Assembly: GCA_036924085.1 (NCBI GenBank)
Contig: JAVGWX010000019.1
Span: forward strand, 13,133,196-13,197,195
Direction of reading: 5' to 3'
DNA: 64,000 bases
Source: Ariolimax columbianus
Lineage: Eukaryota > Mollusca > Gastropoda > Stylommatophora > Arionidae
The notes under the pieces are model-generated. The model worked only from the letters and a program-made list of their open reading frames with translations, made no database searches and was not told the origin of the DNA. This document shows, in pieces, positions 20,640 to 32,694 of the stretch (positions are counted from its first letter, which is position 1; each line of letters opens with the position of its first letter). The translations under genes and the position numbers were made by a program.

Positions 20640-22445
20640 TGTTACACGGTGTCTATTGCTTGCCAGTTTGCCTGTTGATAAAAATAAACAAGATAATCAT
20701 TAAAGTCATTGCCAACAGAATCGACAGGCAACTTGATGAACACAAAGCCTTTCAAATAAACCCCAGAACACCAAAATAAGTCGTAACGGCATATATATGC
20801 GGCCAAACGACAACCCAAAGTACCTGGGAGTAACATTTGATCGGCGCATGAAATGGAAAAGTCCGATCGAGAGAAACCGAATGAGAGCCAGACAAAGAAT
20901 GGCAATCATGAGGAAACTTGCTGGCACAAGCTGGGGAGCAGACGAAAGTATACTAAAGAAAAAGTACACTGGAAGAATGAGACCAGTTCTCGAAAATGGC
21001 ATTGCGGCATGGACAACAGCAGCAAAGACGAACTTGGATAAAATTAGCAAACTTCAAAACTAAGCCATGAGAATTATAACAGGAGGCATGAAGTCAAAGC
21101 CAATTGTAGAACTTGAAAAGATTACAAATCTGCAGTCCATGACCGACAGAAGTGACTGCAGAGCCCAGCAGCAAGCAGAGAAACTCAGAAAACTGACAGA
21201 CCATCCAATGCATCAGAGACTAAATAGATTTGAAAATGGGAAACTAAAGTGGAGAAACTTTGCAGAAATATCCAAAGCAAAGATGAGCGAAGACCCTATG
21301 AACACATTAACAACACCAAAGCCAAACCCCACTGTACGAAAACCTATCTGGACGCAGCATATCATTCCGGATGTGGTAGAAAATATACCAGGTATTGGAA
21401 ACAAGAACAACCAGACTGAAAAAGACAGAAGAGACATAACCCTGAGGTACATAACGAAAAACTACCCAAGCATGAACTGGACCCATGCATACACCGACGG
21501 TTATGTAACAAACACAACACAGAACGTAGGGGCAGGGGTATTCCTGAGCCTACCAAATGGTAGAAAAATAACACGGTCAGTTGCAACTGGAAAATACTCA
21601 AGCAATTTCAGAGCGGAGGCAGATGCACTGAGGGCTGCAGTAGAAGCAATTCTGACAGGCAAAAGAATTGAAAGCCATATAGTCCTGTTTACAGATGCCC
21701 TGGCGCAGCCACAGCACTAAAAAGCCAGAATAATACTGAACTTAATGACTTAAGAGCAGTACTCTGTCAACTATGCCAGCAGTCCGCACCAAAAAGAGTA
21801 ATGATACAGTGGGTTCCATCCCATTGTAACATCCAAGGCAACGAGGAGGCAGACAGATTGGCAAAAAAATGTGCAAGACTACCACAACCAGATTCTAGTG
21901 ACCTATGAAGAGTCCAAAAGGCTTATTAGAGCTAGATACATGGCCAAATGGGAAACAGAACATACTGGCTACACAACAAAATGATGCCTATTACCGGTTG
22001 AACAGAAGTGAGCAGGTCGTGGTCTTCAGACTCCGCACAGGCCACAACAGACTGACGTACCACCTATTCAATAAACTGAAGATACGTGTCACTGACGAAT
22101 GCACTTGTGGTGCCGGGAAAATGACCGCTGAACATCTGCTGCAAAACTGCCCGACATACGAGGACCAGAGAAAGCACATGTGTCCATCACCAGTCGCAAC
22201 ACTAGACACGCTCTATGGCAGTGTCGACAGCCTCAGGATGATAGCTGCTTTTTTCGAAAAAATACAGGATGTTTGACAGCCTACGAAGAAGAAGAAGAAG
22301 AAGAAGAAGAAGAAGAAGAACACCAAAATAGAGAACAAGCCGTTTCCAGATAAGAGTTATCCACCATTTACCACCTCCACACAATGAACCAACTGATGGA
22401 GATGGCACATGAAATGTACATAATATAATATGATCTATTTCCGGA
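20640..22445 (+). mobile_element. LINE RT fragment split by copy B
   Basis: Left part reads IKVIANRIDRQLDEH up to 20743; the right part from about 22324 continues with REQA and an IYHLHTMNQLMEMAHE-like segment. The same order (VNRVDKQLDKHQSREQAGF) is found uninterrupted at about 47390-47450, which confirms the split. Confidence 0.65.
20744..22317 (+). mobile_element. Main-LINE family, 5'-truncated copy B
   Basis: Begins in the RT C-terminal region (NDNPKYLGVTFDRRM) and runs through RNase H to the knuckle (CTCGAGKMTAEHLLQNC), ending in a tail of about 13 GAA repeats. Frames 20797-21063, 21067-21720 and 21905-22276 are separated by an in-frame TAA (21061) and small indels. The RNase H TDGS is changed to TDGY. 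A short duplication (GAACAC, 20738-20743 and 22318-22323) is possible at the ends. Same subfamily as copies A and D. Confidence 0.85.
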
Positions 22446-23030
22446 CTGTTATAATTCATGTCATCCACATTAAGTAAAGACACGTATTTAACTGTTAAAT
22501 TATATTCAAACAGTTTGTATATACATGTGTATAATGGTAGCAATACTCAATAATGGACCTTCGTAGATATCAGACATTCAATTTCATGATAAATACATAG
22601 AAAATCAGTTAAAACGGCCACTTTATTGAAAGCAAGATTTCCTACATGTGATTAGAAGTAAATATGTGAAATTAATTTTAAACAAACACATACACATTAT
22701 GTCATATTTCAGACTTCAGTTTCAATCTATATCTACACAAAACAGTGACTAGTCTGAGATTGTGTGAGTATCTATATAGCGTATAGATAGAGGATGTTGA
22801 TCGTATGTGCTCTCATATGACTGCTGTTAGGTTGAAAACAATAAGACAACTGTAGCCTTCCTATCATGTCGTTTAAGACCACTAAAGAGTGTTTAAAATG
22901 AGGCTTCTCAACTCAGCAAGTAAAATCAAAGCGTTGTGACCGACACTATACGTGTTCGAAAACAGGCTTACTCTAAAGGGGCAATCTGTAGAATACGAAC
23001 TTTTATATGCACTTTCACTTAGAATAAACG

Positions 23031-23085
<55 letters not shown>

Positions 23086-23295
23086 AAGAAAGGACCTTAT
23101 GAAATGTAGCAATTGATTATGTATACATTAATTTATTGAAAACAGCACATGAATTCCACTACCGATGTATTGAAGAGGCAGTCGAGCTAGGCACGAGAAT
23201 TCGTCTGTCGCTGTAATTCTAGTCTAGCAAGCCAGCTCACTATCGACTATGCTACAGATTCAATTAATTAACATGGGCGTGCTCTGATTAATGAA
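22446..23295. repeat. Unassigned AT-rich sequence with a TA microsatellite
   Basis: No gene seen. A TA microsatellite spans about 23032-23082; the short YIYI-type frame on the minus strand there is only a translation of it. Confidence 0.6.
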
Positions 23296-23299
23296 TTTA

Positions 23300-23790
23300 T
23301 GCATCCAATTGTTCTGCTGAATTATATTTTCTGCTTCGTATACTTCTTCTTTCTTCTTGTATCCTATTGCTTTTGACATGAGGCATCTTAGAGAGGATGG
23401 AGACCCCAGAGATGGGCGGAATGCGTTGATTTATTGCATTCACCAGGTAGGAGGCTTGTACTGTCGTGAGGTGTAAATACCTGTGAGTGTCAGATACACC
23501 CTGAATCCACCAACGTCGATGTCGACTTCTTGCACGTGAATTGGAGGCCTGCAAATGATACAATCTCACTGCATGCTGGTCATAATGCACTCTAACTAAA
23601 TGACCAAATCACTTGATTTGTTGGGCATCAATGCAGGTACTAATTTGTATTGTCCCCATTATCTGCCTAGGCGTGGTGTTGCGGATTCGGTCATGGATTG
23701 TCTTTCCGTCTCCACTTCTCACACCGCACATCTCACAGCTCGGATCTTACTCTGGTGTGTTTCCTATACGGACAAAGATTGACATTTGTA
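23300..23790 (-). mobile_element. LINE C-terminal fragment
   Basis: Minus strand reads DRIRNTTPRQIMGTIQIST, FGHLVRVHYDQHAVRLYHL and RARSRHRRWWIQGVSDTHRY. This is the GHLVRM ... GRPRRRWIDGV layout of the C-terminus of non-LTR retrotransposons. One stop separates the parts; only 97 codons remain open (23297-23590). Confidence 0.65.
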
Positions 23791-23799
23791 ACACAATGT

Positions 23800-24029
23800 A
23801 AGAATGCACAGTTTATATGTCAGTCTTCTTTTAGATTTGAAAAAAAACTAACTCTATAGTGTGTTTCAAAATGGGTACTTTTTGTTAGTGAACATTGTTT
23901 GCATCGGGAATATGATCTCTCTGTCCACTCATTATTGACTCCTCATTTGGGGTTAGGCGTCTGTGTGATGTATCCATTTACATTATGACAAAAATGGAGA
24001 AGGAACACACTACAGTCGTACTCAACTCA
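23800..24029. other. No gene recognised
   Basis: Short unassigned stretch. Confidence 0.4.
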
Positions 24030-24183
24030 GACCAATTTGTCATTTTTACATTCGATCCTACTGCAACTCCGAGGTTTATGTACGAAAACCAAATTATATC
24101 CGCTAACTTTAACTGTCAGCTTTAGTTCATTTTCTGTCATATCTTGTTCTGTTGTAGAATAATTACCGTACCATGATGTTAAA
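24030..24183 (-). CDS. Candidate exon of unknown function
   Basis: Minus-strand open segment after an acceptor-like TTCTTTACAG, ending at a TGA at about 24030. It reads LTSWYGNYSTTEQDM, LKLTVKVSGYNLVFV and PRSCSRIEC, with beta-strand-like alternation and two cysteines. It lies in the same orientation as the Ig half-exons, between the dead exon at 25.4 kb and the exon at 18.4 kb. It could be a terminal exon of that gene or a chance frame. Confidence 0.25.
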
Positions 24184-24229
24184 CTGTAAAGAACAATGTC
24201 TGCATTCATCTACTTCCTTTCTGAACTAC

Positions 24230-25187
24230 ATTATTTTGACTATTACCGTAATCTGCTCTAACTATGCAATTCACATACACATTTATATGGTGACATCTTT
24301 CTGATGTATGTAATATGTTCCATTCTGACCACCCTCAAGAACTCTTCATTCGAAAAGTGCATGAATATTAAGTGAAACGTGATAACACATGATCAGTGTG
24401 TATCAGTCTAGTAAAGGAATACTACGTTATTAATTAACATCGGTAACAGTTTAGATATAAACCTAAATAGCACGAAGAGTTAGTTAACACTGAAAAACAT
24501 TTTCTACGGAATTATACGTCGACATAAATACCTTGCTAATCTAACTCTAGACAGACTTTGATGCAAAATTATTATGCTATTTCAAATACAGATTACACCA
24601 AATAAATAAAATTGGGCCAGGTAATAAAAACTAAAGTAAGAAAAATAGTATCCGTGTGATACACATGACCTGTGCTCTTATAATACAGGGAGACCACGTG
24701 ACAATCATTTTTTGTTAAAACGAACATGGACGGTGCACTTGGATATTTCGGGGAAGTTACATAGGAACGTTCTAATTGAAAAGCAGTTTCAATTTTATTG
24801 AACTTAATTTTGAAAACACAAAGAGATCGATGATTTCACATGTATATCACAGAGGACGTGGAGTTGGTAACACGCTGATGACTGCAGCAAAAAGCACGCA
24901 TTGAAAACCACGGTAGGGGATATGATCTTTTTGAAGTAAAAACAAAACGGACCTAAACGACCGCAGGTATCTTTATTCTTCAACTTGAATAACCCGCCTG
25001 TTGGCCCTCACGGTGAGAGTTGATGACATTGCCTGATATATTTTTTTTAAAAATCGTTGAACAGTTATGTACGTGATATTGAAATCAGACTCAACTGAGC
25101 CAGGTGCTACTGACTCTCTGTGATGAACCATGGTGACATGTCCGAGGCGGTAAGACTACACTTCAAAGATAACGCACATATACTCAC
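24230..25187. other. AT-rich stretch without a recognised gene
   Basis: No frame, repeat or LINE remnant I can support. Probably intron of the Ig locus. Confidence 0.4.
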
Positions 25188-25578
25188 TTGCAGCAGTCAT
25201 TACCTGGTGACGTCTAGATTGTATAAAAAGTATTTAGCCTGACATTCATAAATCCAAGAAATCATGACACTTTCCATTAGTGATATCCACCACCATTCTC
25301 AATGAATCTCTACTGGAAACACCTTTATTTACTCATTGAATATATCTAGCAAACCCTTTTATTTACTCATTGAATCTCTCTTGCAAACCCCTTTATTTAC
25401 TCATTGAATCTCTCTTGCAAACCCCTTTATTTACTCATTGAATCTATCTTGCAAACCCCTTTATTTACTCATTGAATCTCTCTTGCAAACCCCTTTATTT
25501 ACTCATTGAATCTCTCTTGTAAACCCCTTAATTTACTCCACTAAAAGTGAGTTTTTTTTGTCTGCCTTTGAGAATGGT
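25188..25578 (-). pseudogene. Ig-like domain, second-half exon, disrupted
   Basis: Same splice borders as the intact exons at 32.1 and 51.7 kb: acceptor CCACTGTCTAG before 25578 and donor GTGAGTA after 25188. It starts with codons TILKGR and ends with a WIYECQAKYFL block (second Ig cysteine) and TAA-type stops. Two defects: a 34-bp minisatellite has expanded within the exon (391 bp instead of 202), and a frameshift before the YEC motif breaks the DxGxYxC signature. A cysteine equivalent to the extra conserved one (GKCHD) is kept. Confidence 0.7.
25315..25540. repeat. 34-bp minisatellite inside an Ig exon
   Basis: About six to seven units carrying TTTATTTACTCATTGAATCT and CTTGCAAACCCC. The unit matches exon sequence at the position of the VDNRNTMR block of the intact paralog at 32.2 kb, so it arose by local duplication of coding sequence. 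Confidence 0.85.
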
Positions 25579-25914
25579 CTAGACAGTGGATGTGGGGTAT
25601 AAATATAAATACACATTAAATTATCCATGTTCGGATTGTGAACACAGGACGGCAATGCACTCATTTAAGTACACACAGTCATTTTATAGCTAGTAAGATC
25701 GTTCCGTCATTGTCTCCAAGTAGATTCCAATCGTGCAACAGTCGGACAATCCTTTCAATACTGGAGTGCTATTAAATGTTGCTGGCAGTTGGAACAATAA
25801 CCGGTATCTCAGAAAAATTTAACATCAAATCATGAGTACGACATGTGTTCAATCATCTGTGTTGTTCATTTCATATCTAGACCACAATTGTAAAACTGCC
25901 AACCCAAATGAAGG
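25579..25914. other. No gene recognised
   Basis: Intron-like sequence upstream of the disrupted Ig exon. Confidence 0.4.
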
Positions 25915-26165
25915 GAGCAACATTGGCAAACTCTTGAATTAACTTAGTTTTGCTGACGACCAAGCAGACATACAAAATTTAGAGCTACAATTGTAGCAAC
26001 AAATTGATACACTAAATACAAAATTTAATGAATACTGCATGAAAATCAATGTAGAAAAAACTGAGATCATGAAAATATCTAGAACAGCGGGAGACATCAA
26101 TGTCGCCATTGAAAAACAGCAAATCAAACAGGGGAAATACATCCACCCACAAGAACAAGATGACT
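25915..26165 (+). mobile_element. LINE RT fragment with FADDQ box
   Basis: Plus strand reads LSFADDQADIQNLELQL, NEYCMKINVEKTEIMKIS and NVAIEKQQIKQGKY: motif C and downstream thumb of a LINE RT. One stop after LELQL. Truncated abruptly at the CR1-like fragment. Confidence 0.65.
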
Positions 26166-26176
26166 TTCCTAAATAT

Positions 26177-26400
26177 TAACTAAAGGGAGGTCCAGATTAA
26201 ATATTAGGAAATATCTTTTTAGTCAAAGAGTGGTGGATACTTGGAATGCATTGCCACAGGAGGTAGTGGAAACAGGGACAATTAATGCATTTAAGAATAA
26301 ATTGGCTGCGCATATCTTTTAGAACCAGGTAATGTAAGGGAAACTGGTTGTATACAAACATAGTCTTCTAAACCAGTATACGGACGTTAAGTCAAGTTAA
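26177..26400 (+). mobile_element. CR1-like LINE 3' end
   Basis: Plus strand reads RLNIRKYLFSQRVVDTWNAL and PQEVVETGTINAFKNKL, the usual C-terminal end of CR1-group LINEs, then the family 3' sequence (GTATACAAACATAGTCTTCT, TAAACCAGTATACGGACGTT). Same family as 33585-34860, 54768-56215 and 56462-56790. Confidence 0.7.
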
Positions 26401-26684
26401 GTTCAATCGGTATTATATGCAATTAATTGTGTCAGAAAAATACATAAATACATATAAATATGTTGTACGAGAAAGGATTCAATCCGATGACCTATTTATT
26501 TGCAGGTAGGCGTCAAAACCATTGGTCCACGCGCTCATTGTGTAATTGTTTCACTAAACTGGTATGCAATAGTTTCATCTCAACAACTGGACAAAGCTTG
26601 TTGATACACTTAAGACATAGTTTGTTATACGGTTAAGTATTGTATTAAGACCCGGTGCTTTCATATATGCTGTCTACTTTGATT
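26401..26684. other. No gene recognised
   Basis: AT-rich, unassigned. Confidence 0.4.
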
Positions 26685-26880
26685 ATTCCGTGGCGAAGTG
26701 GTTAAGCCGTCGGCATCGTGATCAGGTGGTGTCGGCCACTGGGATCGGGTGGCTTGAGACGATAGAGTGAGGATAAACAGTAGCGCAGTTAAACTTTCCT
26801 AAAAAATAGCGCTAGCAAATAAATTATGCCATCATCGTCTGCGATTGATGCGGCCTTTACCTTTAATTTGTGTCCATTTA
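26685..26880 (+). mobile_element. tRNA-derived SINE, family 1
   Basis: Head TCCGTGGCGAAGTGGTTAAG resembles the start and A box of a tRNA with a long variable arm (Leu/Ser type). The B box is decayed. The paralog at 32695-32902 keeps a better B box. Shared tail motif AGTAGCGCAGTTAA. Confidence 0.6.
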
Positions 26881-27449
26881 CAATTTCCTATAAATAAACA
26901 ATGCTGATAACAAGAAGAATCATGGAGGCCTCGACACGCCCTGCATCACACGTACCTGGGGAGACAACATACAATTATCTATACAGGTAAAAGGTCACAA
27001 AGTGAATCAAATGTGAACAACTGCATTACATGCATTACTTCACATTATTTCACTCATACACAACAGAACTAATTTATAACAATCAGTCAATCAAAACACT
27101 GTTCAGCTGCATGTGATGAGTAAATCTTCATTAAATTTGTCAAAATAATCAGTTAATAGTAAATAATGATTTATACCACACATTAAAGTTGTAGAGAGCT
27201 CGCAAAATTATTTCAACAGTTATTTAACAAATATTCATGAAAAGTTTGCATGTGTATGATTATGTTGATTTATTTTTGTTGACATACGTTTTCTACAGCT
27301 TCTCCCATGCCATACCATCTTCTGTTGACCTTCCCTACATGTCTGGCCGATTTAAGGTTTATTATTTGTGGTCACCTATAATTAAAGGTTATTTTGTACA
27401 GGATATGGTAACTGCTTAACATATTAACATGTATTACTCAAAAAAGGGG
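26881..27449. other. No gene recognised
   Basis: AT-rich. A 34-base stretch at about 27138-27171 (TTGTCAAAATAATCAGTTAA and on) recurs in inverse orientation near 52065-52100. Confidence 0.4.
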
Positions 27450-28215
27450 TGGCGATGTCTGGGCTGGACGTCCTGATCGTTAAATAAAAATGAAGCGTCT
27501 CATATAGCCCCTCCTTTCCAGGTGTAGAAATCGCCACTGAATTCACTGCTCGGCTTGTCGTTCAGGAGTTTCCATGCCAATGGACTCTCCTACATTATTG
27601 TGTCCCCAGCAGCATCTTTATGAGGGGCCTCCTGTTAAGTACATAGCCTGCTGTGGGATGTGACCAAGTACCCGGCGGTATAACTTGGCGGGCAGATTAA
27701 GCTCATTATCCTTCGTTGGAAGTCAATCTAAGAGAAGGTAAACCCTGACTCTAAGCCCGGGAAGACGATGATCGTTAGCATATTCAGGCAGTTCACCCAG
27801 AAAAGGAGGAACTCTGATTTTAAACCCACAAGTCCCAGAGAGTGCTGGCTAGTCTTGGGCCGAGTATCATCGGATGTTATCGAGTAACTAGCATCGTCCA
27901 TAACGACTCCACAGTCGTATGGAAACCTTGGGAGAGGATAGGGCTACGAGAGTAAGCCAAGACAGAAAATCCGGAGTGGTAGAACCTTAAACGGATGGTT
28001 TCAAAATTGCGAACTCATTTCGGCAGATCCTGCATTTAAACTGTGTCAAATTGTCATGCTTTCGATTTCTTTAGATTACACCAGCGAGGCCGAGAGGGGT
28101 ATCTGCAGATTGGGCAGCCCATGGTTTCCATATTCAGCGAACCGGGCAGTCTAATCACAGGATGCCACGAGCATGGTCTGCAAAGACTAAGACGCCTCTG
28201 AATGAATGAATACGT
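27450..28215 (+). mobile_element. Unclassified retroposon-like segment with TGAA tail
   Basis: About 760 bp of higher-GC, non-coding sequence ending in CGCCTCTGAATGAATGAAT, a simple-repeat tail typical of LINE-mobilised elements. No TSD found and no second copy in the window, so class and left end are uncertain. Confidence 0.35.
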
Positions 28216-28399
28216 AAAACGGAATATACTTCGTAATGATAAGAGACTACGAGTGAAGACCTAGCACTGTCTTGACCTGGGGAATGATACTTCTGCATCA
28301 TATTTCCTGTTTAGGTTCAAATCACATTGTGCATATTGATATGTGTTTAATGTTTCCTGCTGGTGTTGGTAATATGAACGTGTTTTCTTCTTATTTGGT

Positions 28400-29150
28400 A
28401 CAGGTCAGGTCAGGTAACATCATCCCGTAACCAATGAGGTCGTTTGGCCACATGAAGACATCCTCACAACCCCACGCCACCTTCTCTGTCAGCGGCTGCT
28501 GCCTGTGCCCCTTCTGGTCGGAGATTGGTCCATTCTTTTATGTTATCCTCCTACCTCTTTTTAGGACCGCCTCTTTGTCGTCTGTCTTGCACCCTTTCCG
28601 TGTAGGATTGTATTTGTAAAACCATTTGATCTCGATATGTGACCGCACAAAGCGAGTTTGCTTCTTGTAACAGTTGCCAAGAGGTCTTCGAAAGGCCCTA
28701 TTGCTGTTGTAGTTCTGTCTCGTATTTCCTCAATTGTAACTCGATCTTTGTACGTGACGTTTAAAAGTCTTCAGAAACATCTCATCTCCAAGGCATGTAT
28801 CTTTCGCTAAAGTTCAGCTGTAACGGTCCAAGCAAAGAGGAATATTGATACGAGCAATGTGCACATTAATATGAAAATATCGTGCGTAATGCTAAACGTT
28901 TATCTTGCCATATATTGTTAAGCCGTGCAAGCGCCGCTATTGTCTGTGCTATTCTGACCAGCCCCTCACATTTTGATCCTTCATCACTGACAATGGAAAC
29001 CAGATATTTAAAACAGTCAACCACTTCGAGTTCCTGGCCATTAGCTTTTATCCTACTGTTGAAGCTCTCGCGTCGTTGGTCATTTATTTTGTCGTTCCAG
29101 CATTTATCTCCAGAAGCTGTTTCATCGAGCCCAGGTACATCTGATGATTA
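28400..29150 (-). mobile_element. RTE-like LINE 3' part (uninterrupted relative of 9.3-14.6 kb)
   Basis: Minus strand follows the same order as the split element: ELEVVDCFKYLVSIVSDEGS, LVRIAQTIAALARLNNIW, a stretch ending LKTFKRHVQRS, then CGHISRSNG-like and RRQRGGPKKR segments. It spans the position where copy A inserted into the other LINE, which confirms that insertion point. Many stops. Confidence 0.7.
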
Positions 29151-29244
29151 ATGTGTACGCGATCATGTCAGTGTAAAACGTCAACAATTTTTGAAGTTAT
29201 TTTATTATCTTAGGTGATCAGTAATTGCCATACCAGGATGTTCT

Positions 29245-29500
29245 ATCTCTCCTTCTTTGCTCTCTCTCTCTCCTTATTCGCTCTCTCTATCCTTCTACGC
29301 TCTCTCTCCTTCTTCGCTCTCTCTCCTTCGCTCTCTCTCCTTCTTCGCTCTCTCTCCTTCTTCGCTCTCTCTCTCCTTCTTCGCTCTCTCTCTCCTTCTT
29401 CTCTCTCTCTCTCCTTCTTCGCCTTCTCTCTCCTTCTTCGCTCTCTCTCCTTCTTCGCTCTCTCTCTCTCACCCCTCTCTCCATATCCCTCTGTCTCTTT
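29245..29500. repeat. CT-rich minisatellite
   Basis: Imperfect repeats of CTCTCTCCTTCTTCG (15-19 bp). Open frames on both strands here are low-complexity translations of the repeat. Confidence 0.9.
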
Positions 29501-29529
29501 CTGCTATTGTTCACTTCCCCTCCTAGAAT

Positions 29530-30289
29530 GTTAGTATTATTATCATCTGATCTAAATGCACACTTTTTAACATTTCAAGAGAGAACATCGTTTTCATGTA
29601 TGTGATACGCTTCATTTTCAGACAGGCAATCATTACGACATCCTCATATGGGAAGCACAATACTGTTAGATTAAAACGTGTAAACACGCGAGAAGTGTGT
29701 ATCAGTTAAGCACATGTATACTTTCTATATCGTTGTTATTGGATATCCTAAACATTAAGATATCGGCCTAAAAAGCCAGAAGGCTGCAGTGATAGTTATC
29801 GTCTTAAACCGTTTTTTCCAAAAACCTACATAGACTAGACTACGCTATTAAATTCATACTATATACGTCTAGAGACTATTTTAACACCTTATAAAATATT
29901 CAGCTCATGTGAAAGGAATATAATTACCCATGTAATATGAACTTGTCATTGGAAATTCTAGAGATTTGTTTTTATTACTGGAAGAAAGAGAAATAATCTC
30001 CATCTGGTCCACACATCATTTCTTATTATATAAAAATGAAAGCACATGTCAATTAGTTATTGTCTTTCAACAATATTTTTTAAACATGTATATTGCTACC
30101 AACATGTCCCGGGAAAGTGACATGGGACATTTTTGGCAGAAAAGCAAAGTTCCAAAGTATGGACGTGATATTAAAATAACAATCATGGGACAACAAAAAT
30201 GAATAAAGCCCATACAGACAAGCCCTGGAAACCGCCATACCGAGATATGGTACTCATTGATGCAGGCCCCAGAGGTTGAACTACTTTAG
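29530..30289. other. No gene recognised
   Basis: AT-rich, unassigned. Confidence 0.4.
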
Positions 30290-30560
30290 GAACTTGCCAC
30301 GGACATCCACTATACACAACATGAACGTCACTAAACATATTCCGAACTGGTGTAACACGGTGCAAGAAGAACATGACAGAAATGGGGATACACAGATGAT
30401 GACACATGTGTCTGTGACGCAATACAAGACCCAAACCATCTGATGACATTTTACAACATCCAACAAACATGCAATAGGTCTGACATGCTGAAGGCAAATG
30501 ACCAGACAATCTATGTCGCTGAATACTGCATACATGCTGTATAACCCAGTGCTTGGACAC
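30290..30560 (+). mobile_element. LINE C-terminal knuckle fragment
   Basis: Plus strand reads KWGYTDDDTCVCDAIQDPNH and then LMTFYNIQQTC and LKANDQTIYVAEYC. This resembles the CxCG ... HLLxC domain at the end of some LINE ORF2 proteins, here with the glycine replaced. Only the last domain is present. Confidence 0.45.
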
Positions 30561-30861
30561 TAACAGTACGTATATGACAACACACGCCGATTCTAGACAA
30601 TGAGTTTCATGTCTTCACAAAGATGGCATAAAGGAAGAAGAGCTGGTACGCTAAAAAACAACCATGAGGTGTAATCCGGACCAAAATAAATTAATTTCAA
30701 ACATTTGTTAAGGAATATGTTGTTTTTTTTTCTGAGCCTAAATACACACTTATTTTAGTGATTACAAGGAAAAACGGTCTTTATCTTTCATCTCTATTAA
30801 CTCTGCCGTTGACCCTTGCAGTGATAATCAAGGCCATGATGACATTACAAACCATTTGAAA

Positions 30862-31006
30862 CCCTTATGTTTGCTTTTCTTTACGGCACACAACAAATGT
30901 CTGCTTTTCTTTACGGCACACAACAAATGTCTGATTTTCTTTACGGCACACAACAAATGTCTGCTTTTCTTTACGGCACACAACAAATGTCTGCTTTTCA
31001 TAACGA
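30862..31006. repeat. 30-bp tandem repeat, about 5 units
   Basis: Units of TGCTTTTCTTTACGGCACAC plus AACAAATGTC, nearly identical. 30 bp keeps frames open, which explains the repetitive short ORFs here. Confidence 0.95.
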
Positions 31007-31324
31007 GACGCGAAAAGAAGCAGTGCTATACAACAAATTATTCGAGAGCATTTTCGTTTATTTCAGTATTTGAATCTAAAAATAGACACTCCGAACATTG
31101 TAGATGCAAACACGAAACTTATCCAGGTTTATTTGATGGATGGATACTTTAGAAACGACGTATTCTTGTTTTCTAGTACTGGAAAATTATCCCATTAATG
31201 AGTGTGATGAAGTGACGTTTTTGCAATTCGATTTTCTGATATTTGTTTTTTTTTTTTTAAATTTGGAAACTAACAAATATGACGATTGTATAAGAAACAC
31301 TATTATTGTTCTGTTACAATTTTT

Positions 31325-31575
31325 GGGGAGCCGAGTAGCGCAGTGGTTAGCGTGCTATCTTCGCATCTGAGTAGTCAAGGGTTCATTGAGGCGGTAACGT
31401 TTTTTAAGACCGCAATGGATCCCGAGTCAACCCAGTCTTAATTAGGTACCTGTTCAATGATGGAAGTGAAATCGGCAAAAGAGATGGCTTACCGCCCTCA
31501 TATAGCCGAGCCTTTGAAATGTGAGATCGCTAACACCTCACACCATTACGGCAGTAATGCTTATGGGTTACTTTA
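31325..31575 (+). mobile_element. tRNA-derived SINE, family 2
   Basis: Head GGGGAGCCGAGTAGCGCAGT with GGTTAGCGTG resembles a tRNA 5' half and A box; GGGTTCATTGAG at about 31379-31390 sits where a B box would be. The body is non-coding and ends near a T-rich tract. Single copy in the window. Confidence 0.55.
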
Positions 31576-31669
31576 ATTTTTTTTTCTTCAATTTGTCAAT
31601 TCTTAAGATCCAGATTTCCTCCGAATTTGGTACGTTTAAATTTGATTGCCTTTTTTTCATTTTCAACTA

Positions 31670-31810
31670 AAACACACACACACACACATACAAACGCTCG
31701 CGCACGCACACACACACATACAAACGCTCTCGCACACACACACACACATACAAACGCTCGCGCACACACACACACACATACAAACGCTCGAGCACACACA
31801 CACACACATC
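31670..31810. repeat. CA-rich minisatellite
   Basis: Four units of a CA run followed by TACAAACGCTCGCGC, about 34 bp each. Confidence 0.95.
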
Positions 31811-32129
31811 AAAAAGAATAATATCAATATGTTCTTTAGTAATTTATGTGTCTATCCACAAACAATTCATATCTATAAATAATTAAATCTATGAAATGTA
31901 GGCTCTCAAAGTCAACAACTTAGAAAAATGTGAAGCACTGACATCAAATATTTCACTGGCAAGGGAATCTGTGTTTTTGTTTTTATATTGAGTGTCAAAC
32001 GGTGTTAACAAAGAGGACAATTGAAACCATTCTATGGATTAACAGTATTGAGATACGTGCTATTTGGTGCTGTGGAGAGAAATGTCAAGCGTCAAAAATT
32101 TAAAAAAAAACAACGTCATATGAACTCAC

Positions 32130-32331
32130 TTGCAGCAGTCACATCCTGGTGCCGTGTCAACTGCCTGTAAGTGCCATTATCTAAAAAATATTGAACCTGG
32201 CAATAGTATATCCCAGCATCATCGCACTTGGCATCTTTGATATACAACACAATTCTCATTGTGTTTCTATTGTCTACACCATTTCTTCCTCCATTGAAAG
32301 TGACAATCCAGTTTCTGTCCCTGGGTACAAT
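32130..32331 (-). CDS. Ig-like domain, second-half exon
   Basis: Minus-strand exon of exactly 202 bp: acceptor CCACTGTCTAG, phase 0; donor GTGAGTTC, phase 1. It encodes RDRNWIVTF, RNTMRIVLYIKDAKC and CDDAGIYYCQVQYF (the DxGxYxC signature of an Ig domain F strand), then a QDVTAA end. There is an extra cysteine just before the DAG. Its most likely 5' partner is the first-half exon at 46629-46846, 14.3 kb upstream, the intron being filled by LINEs. The family could be a molluscan secreted or surface Ig protein (FREP-like is one possibility); not proven. Confidence 0.75.
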
Positions 32332-32384
32332 CTAGACAGTGGATTGCGCCACATCATTAATAACACATATTGCATTATAGGTAT

Positions 32385-32412
32385 AAATACATAAATATAT
32401 ATATATATATAC

Positions 32413-32479
<67 letters not shown>

Positions 32480-32530
32480 CATATATATATATTTAAATCT
32501 ATATATGTATGTATGTATATATATATATAA

Positions 32531-32580
<50 letters not shown>

Positions 32581-32625
32581 GTATATATATACATATATAT
32601 GTATCAATATATATGTATAAAGGCA
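32385..32625. repeat. TA-rich microsatellite
   Basis: Long TA tract with ATAC/ATGT interruptions. The YIYI-type frames on both strands are translations of it. Confidence 0.95.
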
Positions 32626-32694
32626 ATGGTCGCCGCCCATATTAGACAATGATGGCATAATTTATTCTGCTAGCGCAATTTCAAGTAAGTATTA

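Noticed and set aside
29214..29605. Ser/Leu-rich protein
   Set aside because: CT-rich minisatellite; open in several frames at once.
31596..31882. Cys/Val or His/Thr repeat protein
   Set aside because: CA-rich minisatellite translation.
32332..32658. Repetitive Tyr/Ile membrane-like proteins on both strands (also 22882-23112)
   Set aside because: Pure TA microsatellite translations.
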